Made by a program: the position numbers and the translations under genes. Shown piece after piece: positions 51,527 through 61,714 of a stretch of DNA of 64,000 nt. Position 1 is the stretch's first letter. Every line of letters begins with the position of its first letter. The stretch is taken from contig JAXMAM010000002.1 of NCBI GenBank assembly GCA_046350455.1, forward strand, positions 1 through 64,000, read 5' to 3'. The notes beneath the pieces were generated by a model. The model saw nothing but the letters and a program-made list of their open reading frames with translations. It did no database searches and was not told the origin of the DNA. The DNA is from CAZXGD01 sp046350455 (lineage in GTDB: Bacteria > Planctomycetota > Phycisphaerae > Phycisphaerales > SM1A02).

Positions 51527-53396
51527 CTAGTCCTGCGGCAGCGGGGTGGTCTCGACCTTGTTCGGGTGGCTCAAGGTGACGGTCCACGTCACCTGCTGCG
51601 CTGCATCGCCGCGTGCTGTGGCGGGCACGGCCAGATCCCAGCGCAGGATGCCCTGGGTCTTCAGGCCTTCAACGTATGCCTTGTCGGTGCTCAGCGGGCT
51701 GCTCCAGCTTGGAGAGCTCCACAGTGATCTTCTCGTTGCGGCTCACAGGCTGGCGGTCATACAGCTCCACGTTCACCGCCCGGCCAGTGCTGTTGTCGAT
51801 GGCCACGCGGTAGTTCCAGACCACTGCTGTGTCGCTGCCGAAGCCAGCGTTGCCGGTGGTCTTGCTCACCAGGCCGGCGCGTGGCCTTCAGGGCGCGATC
51901 TGGCCCGAAGTACACGCTGAACTCATCCTTGGGCGCCACGCTGGGCATGCCAGTCTGGCCGATGAAGTCTGCGCCCATGAAGATCTGCGCTGGCCCCGGC
52001 AGCAGCTGGTAGGCGCTGCTGTTGGTCAGGTCGCCGCGCAGGAAGACGTCCTCGGTCACCAGCGGCTGCGCGCCGTACACAAACTTGGAGGTTGGATCCA
52101 CGGTGGCGATGCGCGTGCGCTGCGTCTTGTCGTTGTCGGTGGGCAGCGTGAGGCGGCGGGGCAGGTCGTAGGAGACCGCTGTGCCAGCCTCCTGGACATC
52201 CGCTGCGCGTCCCAGGCGGTCGATGTCCTGCATGCGGCGCTCGATGGCCAGCTTGTCTGCGCCGCCGGGGGCGCCTGGTGCAAACCTGTACCGCGGCGCC
52301 TGCTCTGGCGTCCCTGGCTCCCCAAGATGTTCCCGCGATCCACGCTGCTCCAGCGCCTGCGATCAGGGGCTCCGGGCGTAGACATCCAGGAACCACGGCG
52401 TGACCGGTGGGGGCTCGGAGGAACGCCCTGGCTGCGCGGTGCTCAGCGACACCGTGACGTCCTTCCAGTCCTCGCCGGTGGCCTGGCTTCGGATCACGTC
52501 GTATTCGATCTGCACGCTGCTGCGGTCGCCGGCAGCGCGCACGTTGTATGTGGGCGACCATCCAGCGTTGGCCACGATGGCGCGTGGAGCGCCAGCGTGG
52601 TGTCCTCTGGCACCGCCAGCGTCACCACCGCGGACCGCGCGGTGTGGTCGGCCCCGCCGCGCGCGTCCAGCTCCTGCTGCACCTTCTGCGCCTGACGCTG
52701 GGTCTCCTGGAACTTCAGCACCAGCTCGCGCCGGCCCAGAGTGATGGCAGCGCGGCGCTCGGCCACAAACTGCAGCTGCTTCTGCACGGCGTCCAGGTTC
52801 AGGTCCTGGGTGGCGCCGGGGTTGGCAGACGGTGCAGTGGCAGTGGGGCGGAAGCCAACCAGGTCAAGCAGCTTGCCTTGCGCCTCCAGCAGCGCGTCGT
52901 CCTGCTTCAGGTACTCCATGGCGCGCTGCAGGTCGCGCAGGCGCTTGGCCAACGCCACGCCCTCTGGCGTGCCACCGAAGTCCGACAGCGGCGTCTCCTG
53001 ATACTCCACCCCCATCAGCTTGGCCACCGGCGGGGGGCCGCCGCTGCCAGCGTCTGCCTGCTTGGCAAGGCTGGCCTGCAGCGAGTTTGCGTCCACGCCG
53101 ACTGGCAGACCCGAGACCCGCACGTTCCAGATGCCCTGCTTGAGCGGCGTGCGCACCACGCGCGTGACGGCAGCGCCCTGGGTGTACAGGACCACCGAAT
53201 CAATCGTGCCGGCATCCGCCACTTCCTGTGCTTCCAACGTGCCGCCGCCGCTCTGCGCCCAGGCGGGCGCTGCACAGGTCAGCAGTCCGACAGCGCTGCT
53301 TGCCGCGCACAGGTGGATCGCAGCAGAGGCTGCCCACGCTGGAACCAGCGTTCGGGCGGACCAGCAGTCACGGGCAGCAGCCAGACAGGTGTGCAT
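51527..53396 (-). pseudogene. Second MuiA-like gene, at least four frame disruptions
   Basis: A paralogue of the next gene downstream. The N-terminal half (53396 to about 52590) is intact: signal peptide, DUF4140 (VVLYTQGAAVTRVV), GLPVGVDANSLQASL, and the coiled coil. The rest of DUF4139 is scattered over frames: NAGWSPTYNVRAAG (52363-52575), then a stop or shift pair in 52250-52370, FLRGDLTNSSAYQLLPG (to about 51885), KTTGNAGFGSDTAVVWNY (51700-51875) and finally the C-terminus PATARG...TPLPQD ending at 51527. Comparison with the paralogue places one-base insertions at CGGCCTGG near 51875 and CAGCCC near 51690, and a shift near 52585. Pseudogene or poor local sequence. Confidence 0.65.
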
Positions 53397-53478
53397 GCAG
53401 CGTCTCCTGGCGGCCTAGGGTATCGGCCGCCCCCGGACATGGCCGCCCAACCTGGGTTGTCCACGGAAATCCCGTGGC

Positions 53479-56445
53479 TCAATCCAGATCTTCCAGCGCT
53501 GCGCGGGTGCCGGCGCGGGCCAGGAGCTGTGCAGCCCGGTCAGCCATGGGGCCGCCCGTCCGCCGCAGTTCGGCCACCAATGCACGGGTTTCCTCGCTCT
53601 TGCGCAGGTAGCGCAGCGCCAGGCCAGCGATGGCCTGTGGATCCACGTTGGCCAGGTAGCCCACGCCTTCTCGGTACACGATGCTGGACGCCAGCCGCTT
53701 GGAGACCATCCAGTCCAGGTACGCCTGGGGAATGCCAGTCCACAGCCGGTCGCCCACGGTCTGCTGCAGGAGCACTGGAATGTGGTCGCGCACCACCTGG
53801 CGGGCCAGCTCGCGGTCCTCCTTGGACCAGCTGTCCATGCTGGCGCGGATGGCGTCGGCAGCCTGGTTCATCACCTTGCTCACCGTGGTGCTCAGCTCTG
53901 TGAGCGGCACAGTGGGGTGGCGCCGGCCCTCGGCCATGAGCAGCTCCGCCTCCTCGCGCGCGAACTCGCGCAGCTTGGCCAGCACCTGCTCCACAAAGCC
54001 CTGCTTGATGTCCAGGAAGGCCTTCTCGCTGAGCAGCATGCTGGCCTGGATCTCGTAGCTGCTGCAGATCACGCCGCACTTGTTGGCGCTGCTGTCCTTG
54101 AAGATCAGGCAGCCGGCCTTGAACAGGTTGGTGCGCGCCTCGGGAGTCAGGAACAGGTTGGCGCCTTCCACGATGATGCCGCTGGACGGCTTGCCATCCG
54201 CCTGCAGGAAGTCCTTCCAGTTGCTGTCGTTGATGGTGGCAGGGCGGCCGCCGCCAGGCACAAACGCGTCGGTGATCAGGCGGTTGTGCAGCGTGTTGCG
54301 CAGCTGCGGGCCATCAGGCGCGTCCACGCCCACGATCCGGCCGCGCGGCCCAAGCTTGGACTTGTCGAACTGCGCGATGGGGAGGCCCTCGCGGAACAGC
54401 CGAAGCAGCTCGTCATGGCTCAGGCCGTCCATGTCCTCGCCCATGCCGCTGCCATCCGCGATGCCCACGATGCGCGCGTTCTGCCCGTAGTCGCGGTTCA
54501 GGATGCGGATCATGTTGCCGGCCACGTCGCCATCCGGGCCGCCGGTGAGCTTGATGGTGAACGGGCGCTTGCGCGGATCAATGCCGCGGGCGCGCAGCGC
54601 CACCTCCAGGAAGACCGCCACGCCCTCGCTGGTCACGCCGTACACCTTGTGGTTGATGCCAGCGCCTGGCTTGCTGCTCATGAAGGCGTCCGGCAGCGCA
54701 TACTTGCGGTAGCGGGCGCGCTGCACGATCCAGTCAATGTGCTGGGGCGTGATGTTCTCATCCGGCCCCAGGTAGATCAGCTCCTGCTTGCCCCAGCGGT
54801 CGCGCACGCGCTCCTTGGTGGCGGAGTCGTCGGTGATCAGGTCCAGCAGGCTGTTCACAAAGCTGCGCACGCAACGGGTGGTGTCCGCCTCGTACTGGAG
54901 CAGGATGGCTGCCTTGGCGCCGCCTTCGGGGATGTCCTTGTTCTTCTGCTGCTGCGCCCAGCTCAGGCCGTACACCTCGTCGAACACGCGCTCGCGTTCG
55001 CGGGCATGCTGCGCTGCGCTGCTGGGGCGGATCACGCGCAGGCCGCCGCGCGCGATCTCCTTGAACCGGTTGTGGAAGCCAAAGTAGCCGCGGCCAAAGA
55101 TGAAGAACGTGCCATACGGCAGCTCTGGCCGGCGCTCGTCGCGGAGATACGTGGGGTCCAGGCGCATGGCCAGGCCAAAGCGCCCAGGCACGTAGAAGTT
55201 GGTGCGATAGACCGCCTCCACGCCTTCCAGCAGCGCGGTCAGGATGGCTGCGGTGCCGTCGGGGTCGTCCTTCAACGCGATCTCGGCGCGCATGGCCGCG
55301 CAGCGGCGGTCGAACTCCGCGTCAGCCAGGGCGGCGTCCGGATTGAACCGGTCGCGGAACAGCCCCAGGATCTTGTGGCTGCTGTCCATGGCGCGCTCTG
55401 CGGTGGCGATGATGCGCTCGATGGCGAACAGCAGGCGGTTGCGGTGCACCATGCGCTGGTGCGCCAGCGTGCACAGCGCCAGGAGCAGCTCTGCGTCGTC
55501 CACCTGCAGCACCGCGTGGCGGTTGGCGAGTTCAAGGCTCTCGAAGTCCACCCACTTGATGCGGCGGAGGTCGTGCTCGGTCTGCTTCCAGGTGGCGCTC
55601 TGCACGTCCACCGCCTTGCCATCCTGTGTCTGGATGACAAAGCCCAGCAGCGTCACGCTGCCGTGTGGCGGATCAGCCACCTGGTCCAGGTAGGCGCGCT
55701 GGATGTTGATGCCAGCGCGGCTCAGCACCACCGCGCAGCGCTCCAGCATGGTGCGCGTGCGGGCGTTGGCAAAGGCGATGGTGATGCGCGTGAGGCTGGG
55801 ATCTGACTCTGGCTCTGTCTCGATGTAGGTGCCGTCCGTGCCGCTCACGGACTGCACCAGCTGGCGGTGCTTGTTCAGGCGGTGGGGCGTGAGCGTGATC
55901 AGGTAGTCCCCAGCGCAGCCGCTGAAGTAGGTCTTGATCTCCTCCTCGGACCAGTCCAGCTTCTGCTGGGCGGCAAACGCCAGCGTGGCGCGCAACTTCT
56001 CTGCCTGCAACGGGTTGCGCGGATCGAACATCACCCGGTCGCCAAACTCAAAGCTGTCCAGCACCAGCATGCCGTCGCGGCTGCTGTGGATCTTGGCAGA
56101 GCGCAGCGGCGGCGCCATGGGCAGGCTGCCCACCACCTCTGCCAGCACGCCGGGCCGGTTGCCCTGGCGAATCATGGTCCATTCGCGGTCGTCGTCGCTG
56201 CGGATGGTCAGGTTGAGAGGCTGGCTGCTGGCCCGCGCGGCGATGATGGCGCGCAGGTGGCCGGCCACCTTGGCTGGGGGGGTGTCCTCGAAGTACATCC
56301 GAGGCATCTGCGCCACAAACCACGGCACGATGGTCTCTGCCGTGTTGCGGAAGCTCTGGCCAAGTTCGCTGGCAAGCGCGGAGGGATCGGGAACTGGATC
56401 AAGACCAGCAGCCGGGGCTGCGGTCTGCTCAGCGGCAGGGTGCAT
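53479..56445 (-). CDS. NAD-dependent glutamate dehydrogenase, large type
   Basis: A 988-residue enzyme that oxidatively deaminates glutamate to 2-oxoglutarate. The ATG at 56445 precedes MHPAAEQ. The N-terminal 400 residues contain ACT-like segments (EWTMIRQGNRPGVLAEVVG; TRITIAFANARTRTMLERCA), the middle the catalytic domain with LPYGTFFIFGRGYFGFHNRF, IARGGLRVI and DIPEGGAKAAILL (substrate lysine region), and then the NAD domain FTIKLTGGPDGDVAGNMIRI and VEGANLFLTPEARTNLF. The length falls between the 115-kDa and 180-kDa classes; I favour the GDH2-like ~110-kDa class. It is alone in its unit, divergent from ribF. Confidence 0.9.
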   Translation of the reverse strand: MHPAAEQTAAPAAGLDPVPDPSALASELGQSFRNTAETIVPWFVAQMPRMYFEDTPPAKVAGHLRAIIAARASSQPLNLTIRSDDDREWTMIRQGNRPGVLAEVVGSLPMAPPLRSAKIHSSRDGMLVLDSFEFGDRVMFDPRNPLQAEKLRATLAFAAQQKLDWSEEEIKTYFSGCAGDYLITLTPHRLNKHRQLVQSVSGTDGTYIETEPESDPSLTRITIAFANARTRTMLERCAVVLSRAGINIQRAYLDQVADPPHGSVTLLGFVIQTQDGKAVDVQSATWKQTEHDLRRIKWVDFESLELANRHAVLQVDDAELLLALCTLAHQRMVHRNRLLFAIERIIATAERAMDSSHKILGLFRDRFNPDAALADAEFDRRCAAMRAEIALKDDPDGTAAILTALLEGVEAVYRTNFYVPGRFGLAMRLDPTYLRDERRPELPYGTFFIFGRGYFGFHNRFKEIARGGLRVIRPSSAAQHARERERVFDEVYGLSWAQQQKNKDIPEGGAKAAILLQYEADTTRCVRSFVNSLLDLITDDSATKERVRDRWGKQELIYLGPDENITPQHIDWIVQRARYRKYALPDAFMSSKPGAGINHKVYGVTSEGVAVFLEVALRARGIDPRKRPFTIKLTGGPDGDVAGNMIRILNRDYGQNARIVGIADGSGMGEDMDGLSHDELLRLFREGLPIAQFDKSKLGPRGRIVGVDAPDGPQLRNTLHNRLITDAFVPGGGRPATINDSNWKDFLQADGKPSSGIIVEGANLFLTPEARTNLFKAGCLIFKDSSANKCGVICSSYEIQASMLLSEKAFLDIKQGFVEQVLAKLREFAREEAELLMAEGRRHPTVPLTELSTTVSKVMNQAADAIRASMDSWSKEDRELARQVVRDHIPVLLQQTVGDRLWTGIPQAYLDWMVSKRLASSIVYREGVGYLANVDPQAIAGLALRYLRKSEETRALVAELRRTGGPMADRAAQLLARAGTRAALEDLD

Positions 56446-56558
56446 TCCGTAGTTGATACCACGCCCGAGCGGTCTCCAGCAAGAATGTGGCAGCCTCCAA
56501 CGGGTGGGTGCAGCGGCAGCACGTGCCACCGCTATCCTCTTGCGATTCCCGGACTTCC

Positions 56559-57458
56559 ATGCAGGTGATCACCCTTGGCAACTTCGACGGCGTGCACCGC
56601 GGCCATCAGGCCATCGTGGCGCTGGCCTCCAGCCTGGCTGGCGAGCGCGGAACGGTCACCGCTGTCACCTTTGAGCCGCTTCCGGCCGCAGTCCTGCGCC
56701 CCAGTGCTGCGCCACCACGGCTCACGCTGGCAGCCCGGCGCCAGCACCTCCTGGAGCAGGCTGGCTGCACACGCGTCATGGTGCTCGATCCCGCAGCCGG
56801 TGTGCTGGAGCAGGAACCAGGCGAGTTCATCCGCCAGCTGCGTGCCACGGTGCCCTTTGACGCAGTGGTGGAGGGGAGCGATTTCCGCTTTGGCCGCCGC
56901 CGAGCTGGCAGCGTGGAGACGCTGCGCCTGCTGGGCCAGCAGCTGGGGTTCCGCACCGTGGTGGCGCCGGAGTTCGAGACCTCGCTGGCCGACGGGCTCC
57001 TGGTGGCTCCGCGCAGCACCACCGTGCGCTGGCTGCTGGAATTGGGCCGCGTGGCAGATGCAGCGCGCCTCCTTGGCCGGCCACATGCCGTGGAGGGCGC
57101 GGTGGTGCAGGGCGACCAGCGCGGCCGCACCATCGGCTTTCCCACCGCCAACGTGGACTGCGGCGCGCTGGCCCTGCCGGCCGATGGCGTCTACGCAGGC
57201 ACGGCGCACACGCCGCTGGGGATGTTTGCAGCGGCCATCTCTGTTGGCACCAAGCCAACCTTTGCCGCAGCGCCGCGCACGTGCGAAGCCTTCCTGCTGG
57301 ATTTTCCAGGTTCGGTGGGCGAGTACGGCTGGCCCATCCGGGTGGAGTTCCACCGCTGGCTGCGCGGGCAGTTCCGCTTTGCGTCGGTGCCAGCCCTGGT
57401 GGAGCAGATGCACCGCGACACCGCCCAGTGCGCAGCGCCCCAGCTGGTCAGCCCCTAA
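56559..57458 (+). CDS. ribF: Bifunctional riboflavin kinase/FAD synthetase RibF
   Basis: A 299-residue enzyme making FMN and FAD. The N-terminal nucleotidyltransferase domain has TLGNFDGVHRGHQAIV, VTFEPLPAAVL, FDAVVEGSDFRFGRRRAG; the C-terminal flavokinase has GAVVQGDQRGRTIGFPTANVD and ISVGTKPTF. The ATG at 56559 gives MQVITLGNFDG, a compact N-terminus. It precedes nrnA by nine bases; the usual rbfA-truB-ribF context is not seen. Confidence 0.94.
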   Translation: MQVITLGNFDGVHRGHQAIVALASSLAGERGTVTAVTFEPLPAAVLRPSAAPPRLTLAARRQHLLEQAGCTRVMVLDPAAGVLEQEPGEFIRQLRATVPFDAVVEGSDFRFGRRRAGSVETLRLLGQQLGFRTVVAPEFETSLADGLLVAPRSTTVRWLLELGRVADAARLLGRPHAVEGAVVQGDQRGRTIGFPTANVDCGALALPADGVYAGTAHTPLGMFAAAISVGTKPTFAAAPRTCEAFLLDFPGSVGEYGWPIRVEFHRWLRGQFRFASVPALVEQMHRDTAQCAAPQLVSP

Positions 57459-57467
57459 TCTCCGCGC

Positions 57468-58529
57468 ATGTCCTACGCCACCAACACCACCCACGCTGCG
57501 GTGGCTGCGGCGCTCCGCACTGCCAAGCGCCCATTTGTCACCACGCACTACAAGCCTGATGGCGATGCGCTGGGCAGCGTGCTGGCCATGGCGCGCGCGC
57601 TGCGCCACCTGGGCTCGCAGGTGCAGGCTGTGGTGGCTGGCCCAGTGGACCGCACCATTCTGGGCCTGGCTGCAGAGGGAGAAGTGCAGTTCGTGGAGCG
57701 GGGCGCGGTGACTCCGGACGCGGCCACTGACCTGGCGCTGGTGGTGGACACGGGCGCGCGCAGCCAGCTGGAGCATCTTTCAAACTGGCTCCCTGCCAAC
57801 CACGCCATGGTGGTGGGGCTCGACCACCACCGGAGCGGCGACCCCATCGCGTCGCGCCGCATCGTGGACGCATCCTGCGCAAGCACCACGCAGGTGCTGG
57901 TGCCCGTGCTGGACGAGCTGGGTGTGCCGCTGGCCCAGGTGGGCAAGCCAGCGCAGCACAGCATCGCAGAGGCGCTCTTTGCCGGCCTGGCCACCGACAC
58001 TGGCTGGTTCCGCTTCAGCAGCGCGGACGAGCGCGTGTTCCAGCTGTGCGCGCGCCTCCTCAGCCACGGGGTGGACAAGGATCGCCTGTACCGCATGATC
58101 GAGCAGGGCGACGCTCCCGGCCGCCCACTGCTGGTGGCGCGCGCGCTGCGCTCTCTGGAATACGCGGGCAACCACCGCATCGCCATCATGCGTCTCACCC
58201 GCCAGGACTTTGCCGACACCGACACACGCGTGGACGACCTGGCTGGCCTGGTCAACGAGCCCATGTCCGTGGGCGCTGTGGAGGTGAGCGTGCTCCTGGT
58301 GCAGCACGACGCCAACCTGGTGAAGATCAGCTTCCGCAGCAAGCCGCCGGCCAAGCGCGGCGGCTGGTTTGTGGATGTCAACCATGTGGCGGCGCACTTT
58401 GACGGCGGCGGTCATGTGCACGCGGCCGGTGCGCGGATGCAGGGCACCATGGATGCGGTCGCCACCCGGGTGCGCTCTGTGCTGGAGAGCTACTTGGAGG
58501 ACGCGGCCTCGCACGGGGCCACCTTGTAG
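57468..58529 (+). CDS. DHH-family nanoRNase / pAp phosphatase NrnA
   Basis: A 353-residue exonuclease-type DHH/DHHA1 phosphoesterase that degrades very short RNAs and dephosphorylates pAp. Motifs in order: VTTHYKPDGDALGSVLAM (motif I), VVDTGARSQLEHL (II), GLDHHRSGDP (DHH motif III) and GLATDTGWFRFSSAD (IV); DHHA1 ends with HFDGGGHVHAAGARMQG, the GGGH substrate-binding loop. The Asn usually found in motif I (HxNPDGD) is Lys-Pro here. It follows ribF by nine bases. The 3' end overlaps the convergent HMA lipoprotein by 40 bases. Confidence 0.9.
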   Translation: MSYATNTTHAAVAAALRTAKRPFVTTHYKPDGDALGSVLAMARALRHLGSQVQAVVAGPVDRTILGLAAEGEVQFVERGAVTPDAATDLALVVDTGARSQLEHLSNWLPANHAMVVGLDHHRSGDPIASRRIVDASCASTTQVLVPVLDELGVPLAQVGKPAQHSIAEALFAGLATDTGWFRFSSADERVFQLCARLLSHGVDKDRLYRMIEQGDAPGRPLLVARALRSLEYAGNHRIAIMRLTRQDFADTDTRVDDLAGLVNEPMSVGAVEVSVLLVQHDANLVKISFRSKPPAKRGGWFVDVNHVAAHFDGGGHVHAAGARMQGTMDAVATRVRSVLESYLEDAASHGATL

Positions 58530-58876
58530 CCCAGCTTGGTGATGGCCTTCTCCACCTGCGGCGCCAGCGCAGCGCTGGCCACCTGGACCACAGCGCGGTG
58601 CGAGTCAAACGTGCATTGTACGCTGGCCACGCCCTTGATTTCCTTCAGTTCTGCTGTGATGGCCTCTGCGCAGCCTTCGCAGTGCATGCCGTCCACGGCG
58701 TAGCACAGCTGGGTTGGCTGCGCGTCCGCTGCAGGCTGCATTTCAGGCTGGGTGGCGTTGGACTGCGTGGCGTTCGCTGCCTGCGCGGCCGCCCGAACAG
58801 AACTTCCATCGTCCTGCTGGCTGCAGGCGGTCAATGTGGTCGCAAGCAGAAGGCTGGCAAGGGCAGTGCGGATCAT
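58490..58876 (-). CDS. Lipoprotein with heavy-metal-associated (HMA) domain
   Basis: A 128-residue envelope protein. The signal peptide ends in lipobox LTAC (Cys18); a Gln/Ala/Asn-rich linker (residues 20-55) leads to an HMA domain (about 57-120) with GMHCEGCAEAI, whose Cys66 and Cys69 would bind Cu(I) or similar. HRAVVQV and ITKLGYKV are the remaining strands of the ferredoxin-like fold. It probably buffers or delivers a soft metal at the outer or inner membrane; no transporter is adjacent. It overlaps nrnA convergently. Confidence 0.85.
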   Translation of the reverse strand: MIRTALASLLLATTLTACSQQDDGSSVRAAAQAANATQSNATQPEMQPAADAQPTQLCYAVDGMHCEGCAEAITAELKEIKGVASVQCTFDSHRAVVQVASAALAPQVEKAITKLGYKVAPCEAASSK

Positions 58877-58924
58877 GCCGTCATCGTACGCATGGACCGC
58901 GCGGCGCGGATCAGGCGGCGCGGT

Positions 58925-61714
58925 TCAGGCAGCGTGGCGGCGTTCCTTCACCAGGCGCAGCCCGCCATGGCTGGGCTCCAGGCCCACCACGCGCAGCAGG
59001 GCTGGAAGCGTCCAGACTGCGCTCACCAGGCAGAACACGCTGCCCACGCCCATGGCCACACCCAGGCTGCGCAGCCCCTGGTGATGCGCCAGCAGCAACG
59101 CGCCAAAGCCAATGGTGGTGGTGAGCGCGGTCACGATCACTGCTCGGCGCGTGCTGCCAAAGCCGTGGTCCAGCGCGCCCTCATGCGCGCGGTGCGTCAT
59201 GTGGATGGCGCTGTCAATGCCCAGGCCGATCATGATGGGCACTGCAAAGAAGTTGGCCAGATTGAAGGTCACGCCGCAGGCGGCCATCACGCCAACTGTC
59301 CACGCCATGCCCACCGCCAGGCTCAGGAGCGCCGCCAGCACCTGGCGCGTGCTGCGGAGGTCCAGCCACAGCAGGAAGCACACCATCAGCGTGGCCAGCA
59401 CGGACTGCAGCGCAAAGCTGCGCTCCATGCTCTTCATGCTCTCGCTCACCGTCATCGGCACGCCGGTGGCCATCTTGTCCACGCTGCGCATGGCGGCCAC
59501 GTACGCCTCCAGCGGCGCGGGCTCCCATACGTCCTTGGCAGGATGAATCATCACCAGGTACTTGCCGTTTGGGCTCACCATCTGTGCGCGCACGGCGGCG
59601 GGCAGCGCCTCGCGCAGCGCCTTGCGGGCGCCCTCTGCCATCAGCCGCAGCCCTGTGGAGGCGCGCTCCACCGTGCGGTCCACCAGCGCCCGCACCTCCT
59701 CGATCTGCGCAGGCGTGTGGCGCCCGGGATCCATCATGCTGGCCAGCAGGTCCAGCTGCTTGCCCAGGCCGCGCATCTGCGCTGCCTCCTTGGGAGCGTC
59801 CTTCTCTGCAAACAGCGCCAGGAAGCGCAGGTCAGAGGCACCCTGTTCCAGCTCTGCAGGCCCCCACTCCGGCACGCGGCGCGGGCGGGTGGGCGCGCCT
59901 TCCACGGCGCTGGCCAGCTGCTTGCGCAGCGCTGCGCGCTCTGGCGTGTCCACCTTCACAGCGTCCAGCACGGTGTGCACTTCGCCGATCTCCGGCTTGC
60001 TCTTCAGATCCTGCACCAGCGGCGGGATCTTGTCCATGCTGTCCACCACGCAGGCGCCAAACCAGCTGGCTGCAGCAGAGTCGTCAATGACCCGGTGCTC
60101 CCACTCCACGCTGGGCAGCCCGGCAGCCTGCAGCTTCAGCAGGTTGCTCTCAAAGCGCATGTGCGACAGCCCGTAGAAGCCTGCCACGGCCGCAGTGGCC
60201 AGCGACACCGCCACGGTGATCCACGCACGGCGCCGCGTCACGCCGCGGCCGGCCGACTCGGCGGCCAGGAAGAAGGAGTTGGTGCCAGACTCTGGCTTGG
60301 CTGCCGCGGACCGGCGCAGATGCCCGTCAAAGATCACCAGCAGGGCGGGCAGCATGAGCACGATGGCGCCCAACGTCAGCAGCAGTCCCACGCCGCTCAC
60401 CACGCCCAGCTCGCGCAGCCCCTGGAACTCCGTGAACCACGCCAGCAGGAACACGCCAGCGCTGGTCAGCGCGCCGCTCACGTTGCTGGGCACAGCGGCG
60501 CGCATCATCTCTGCGATGGCAGCCTGCACCGCCATGCTCCGGCGCGCCTCCATGTAGCGCGCCACCATGTGAATGCCGTAGTCCAGTCCCACGCCCACCA
60601 GCACCAGCATGAACACGATGCTCAGCAGGTTGAGGCGGCCATAGAACACCGCCGCAGCCGCATAGGTGAGCGCGCACCCCACCATGAACGCGCCCAGCGC
60701 CAGAAGCGGCAGCTTCACGCCGCGGAACACCGCCATGAACAGCGCGGTGCACAGCACCAGCCCCACGATGCTGCTGACGTTCATGTCGGAGTTTGTGGTG
60801 GCCAGCTCGTCGCTCTGCAGCACGGGCTTGCCGGTCAGGCCAATCTCCACCTCCGGCACCTGCGCCTGCACCTTGGCAAGCACCGTGCGGATCACGGCCA
60901 GCGGCTCGTCGATCACCTCAAAGGTGGAGAAGTTCTTGCGGGGCATGATGCCCACGAACAGCAGGTGCCCGCTGGGCGACTCCAGATACTTGGCCTCGCG
61001 CGGCGCACCGATGAACTCCGGCGCACCTGGCGCAGCAGACGCCACCGCCGTCAGCTCCAGCACTGCGGCTGCGCCGATCTTCTCCGCCTCCTCGCGGGGC
61101 ATCCATGCGCCCTCGCTCTTCAGGCGGTCCAGGCGGCGCAGCGCGTCGGCCAGCACCACGCCGGTTCCAGCGTCAGACGCCAGCAGCGGAAGCGCGTCTC
61201 GGCTCTCCACCAGGCCTGCAAGGTCAGCAGTGTCCATGGCCCAGCTGGCCACCTGCTGCTGCTCTGGCGCGGTGATGCGGGCGTTCACTGCCTGAATGCT
61301 GGGCTCGCCCTTCAGCGCGTCCTCGATCAGGTCCACGGCGTGCTGCGCCTGGCCCATGTGACCCTTCGTGTCCACCACCACCCACACGTACTCCAGATCG
61401 CCAAACTCCTGCAGGAAGCGCCGGTACTCCGCCACGTAGGGGCGGTCATTGCCCATCAGGCTGTCGGTGTTGGCATCCAGCTTCACCCGGTCCCAGCTCC
61501 ACAGCATGGCCACGCCTGCCAGCAGCACGCAGCCAACCACCACCTTGATGGGGTTGCGCACGATGAAGGCGGTCAGGGATTCGATCAGGCGCTGGCGCAG
61601 GGCGGGGCTCCGCAGGTGCGTGAAGAGTGGGGCGCGTGGCTGGTGCTCAGGGCTGTCTGCAAACGTGCGCAGCCTAGACGCTGGCCATGGCAGCCTCGGC
61701 CGCCGCCTGGTCAT
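58925..61714 (-). CDS. hpnN: HpnN-like hopanoid RND (MMPL) transporter
   Basis: A 929-residue membrane protein of the RND superfamily with two repeats: a helix near residue 55-75, a large periplasmic domain, a five-helix block (about 310-475, LNLLSIVFMLVLVGVGLDYGIHMVARYMEARRS in pieces), a second helix near 505, a second periplasmic domain and another five-helix block (about 750-905, PIMIGLGIDSAIHMTHRAHEG). GLDYGIHM and GIDSAIHM are the conserved TM4/TM10 proton-relay segments. HpnN moves hopanoids to the outer membrane. The name rests on size, two sterol-sensing-like blocks and co-occurrence with an HpnO-like gene, whose end it overlaps by 41 bases; a generic MMPL exporter is the alternative. 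Start at 61714 uncertain. Confidence 0.72.
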   Translation of the reverse strand: MTRRRPRLPWPASRLRTFADSPEHQPRAPLFTHLRSPALRQRLIESLTAFIVRNPIKVVVGCVLLAGVAMLWSWDRVKLDANTDSLMGNDRPYVAEYRRFLQEFGDLEYVWVVVDTKGHMGQAQHAVDLIEDALKGEPSIQAVNARITAPEQQQVASWAMDTADLAGLVESRDALPLLASDAGTGVVLADALRRLDRLKSEGAWMPREEAEKIGAAAVLELTAVASAAPGAPEFIGAPREAKYLESPSGHLLFVGIMPRKNFSTFEVIDEPLAVIRTVLAKVQAQVPEVEIGLTGKPVLQSDELATTNSDMNVSSIVGLVLCTALFMAVFRGVKLPLLALGAFMVGCALTYAAAAVFYGRLNLLSIVFMLVLVGVGLDYGIHMVARYMEARRSMAVQAAIAEMMRAAVPSNVSGALTSAGVFLLAWFTEFQGLRELGVVSGVGLLLTLGAIVLMLPALLVIFDGHLRRSAAAKPESGTNSFFLAAESAGRGVTRRRAWITVAVSLATAAVAGFYGLSHMRFESNLLKLQAAGLPSVEWEHRVIDDSAAASWFGACVVDSMDKIPPLVQDLKSKPEIGEVHTVLDAVKVDTPERAALRKQLASAVEGAPTRPRRVPEWGPAELEQGASDLRFLALFAEKDAPKEAAQMRGLGKQLDLLASMMDPGRHTPAQIEEVRALVDRTVERASTGLRLMAEGARKALREALPAAVRAQMVSPNGKYLVMIHPAKDVWEPAPLEAYVAAMRSVDKMATGVPMTVSESMKSMERSFALQSVLATLMVCFLLWLDLRSTRQVLAALLSLAVGMAWTVGVMAACGVTFNLANFFAVPIMIGLGIDSAIHMTHRAHEGALDHGFGSTRRAVIVTALTTTIGFGALLLAHHQGLRSLGVAMGVGSVFCLVSAVWTLPALLRVVGLEPSHGGLRLVKERRHAA

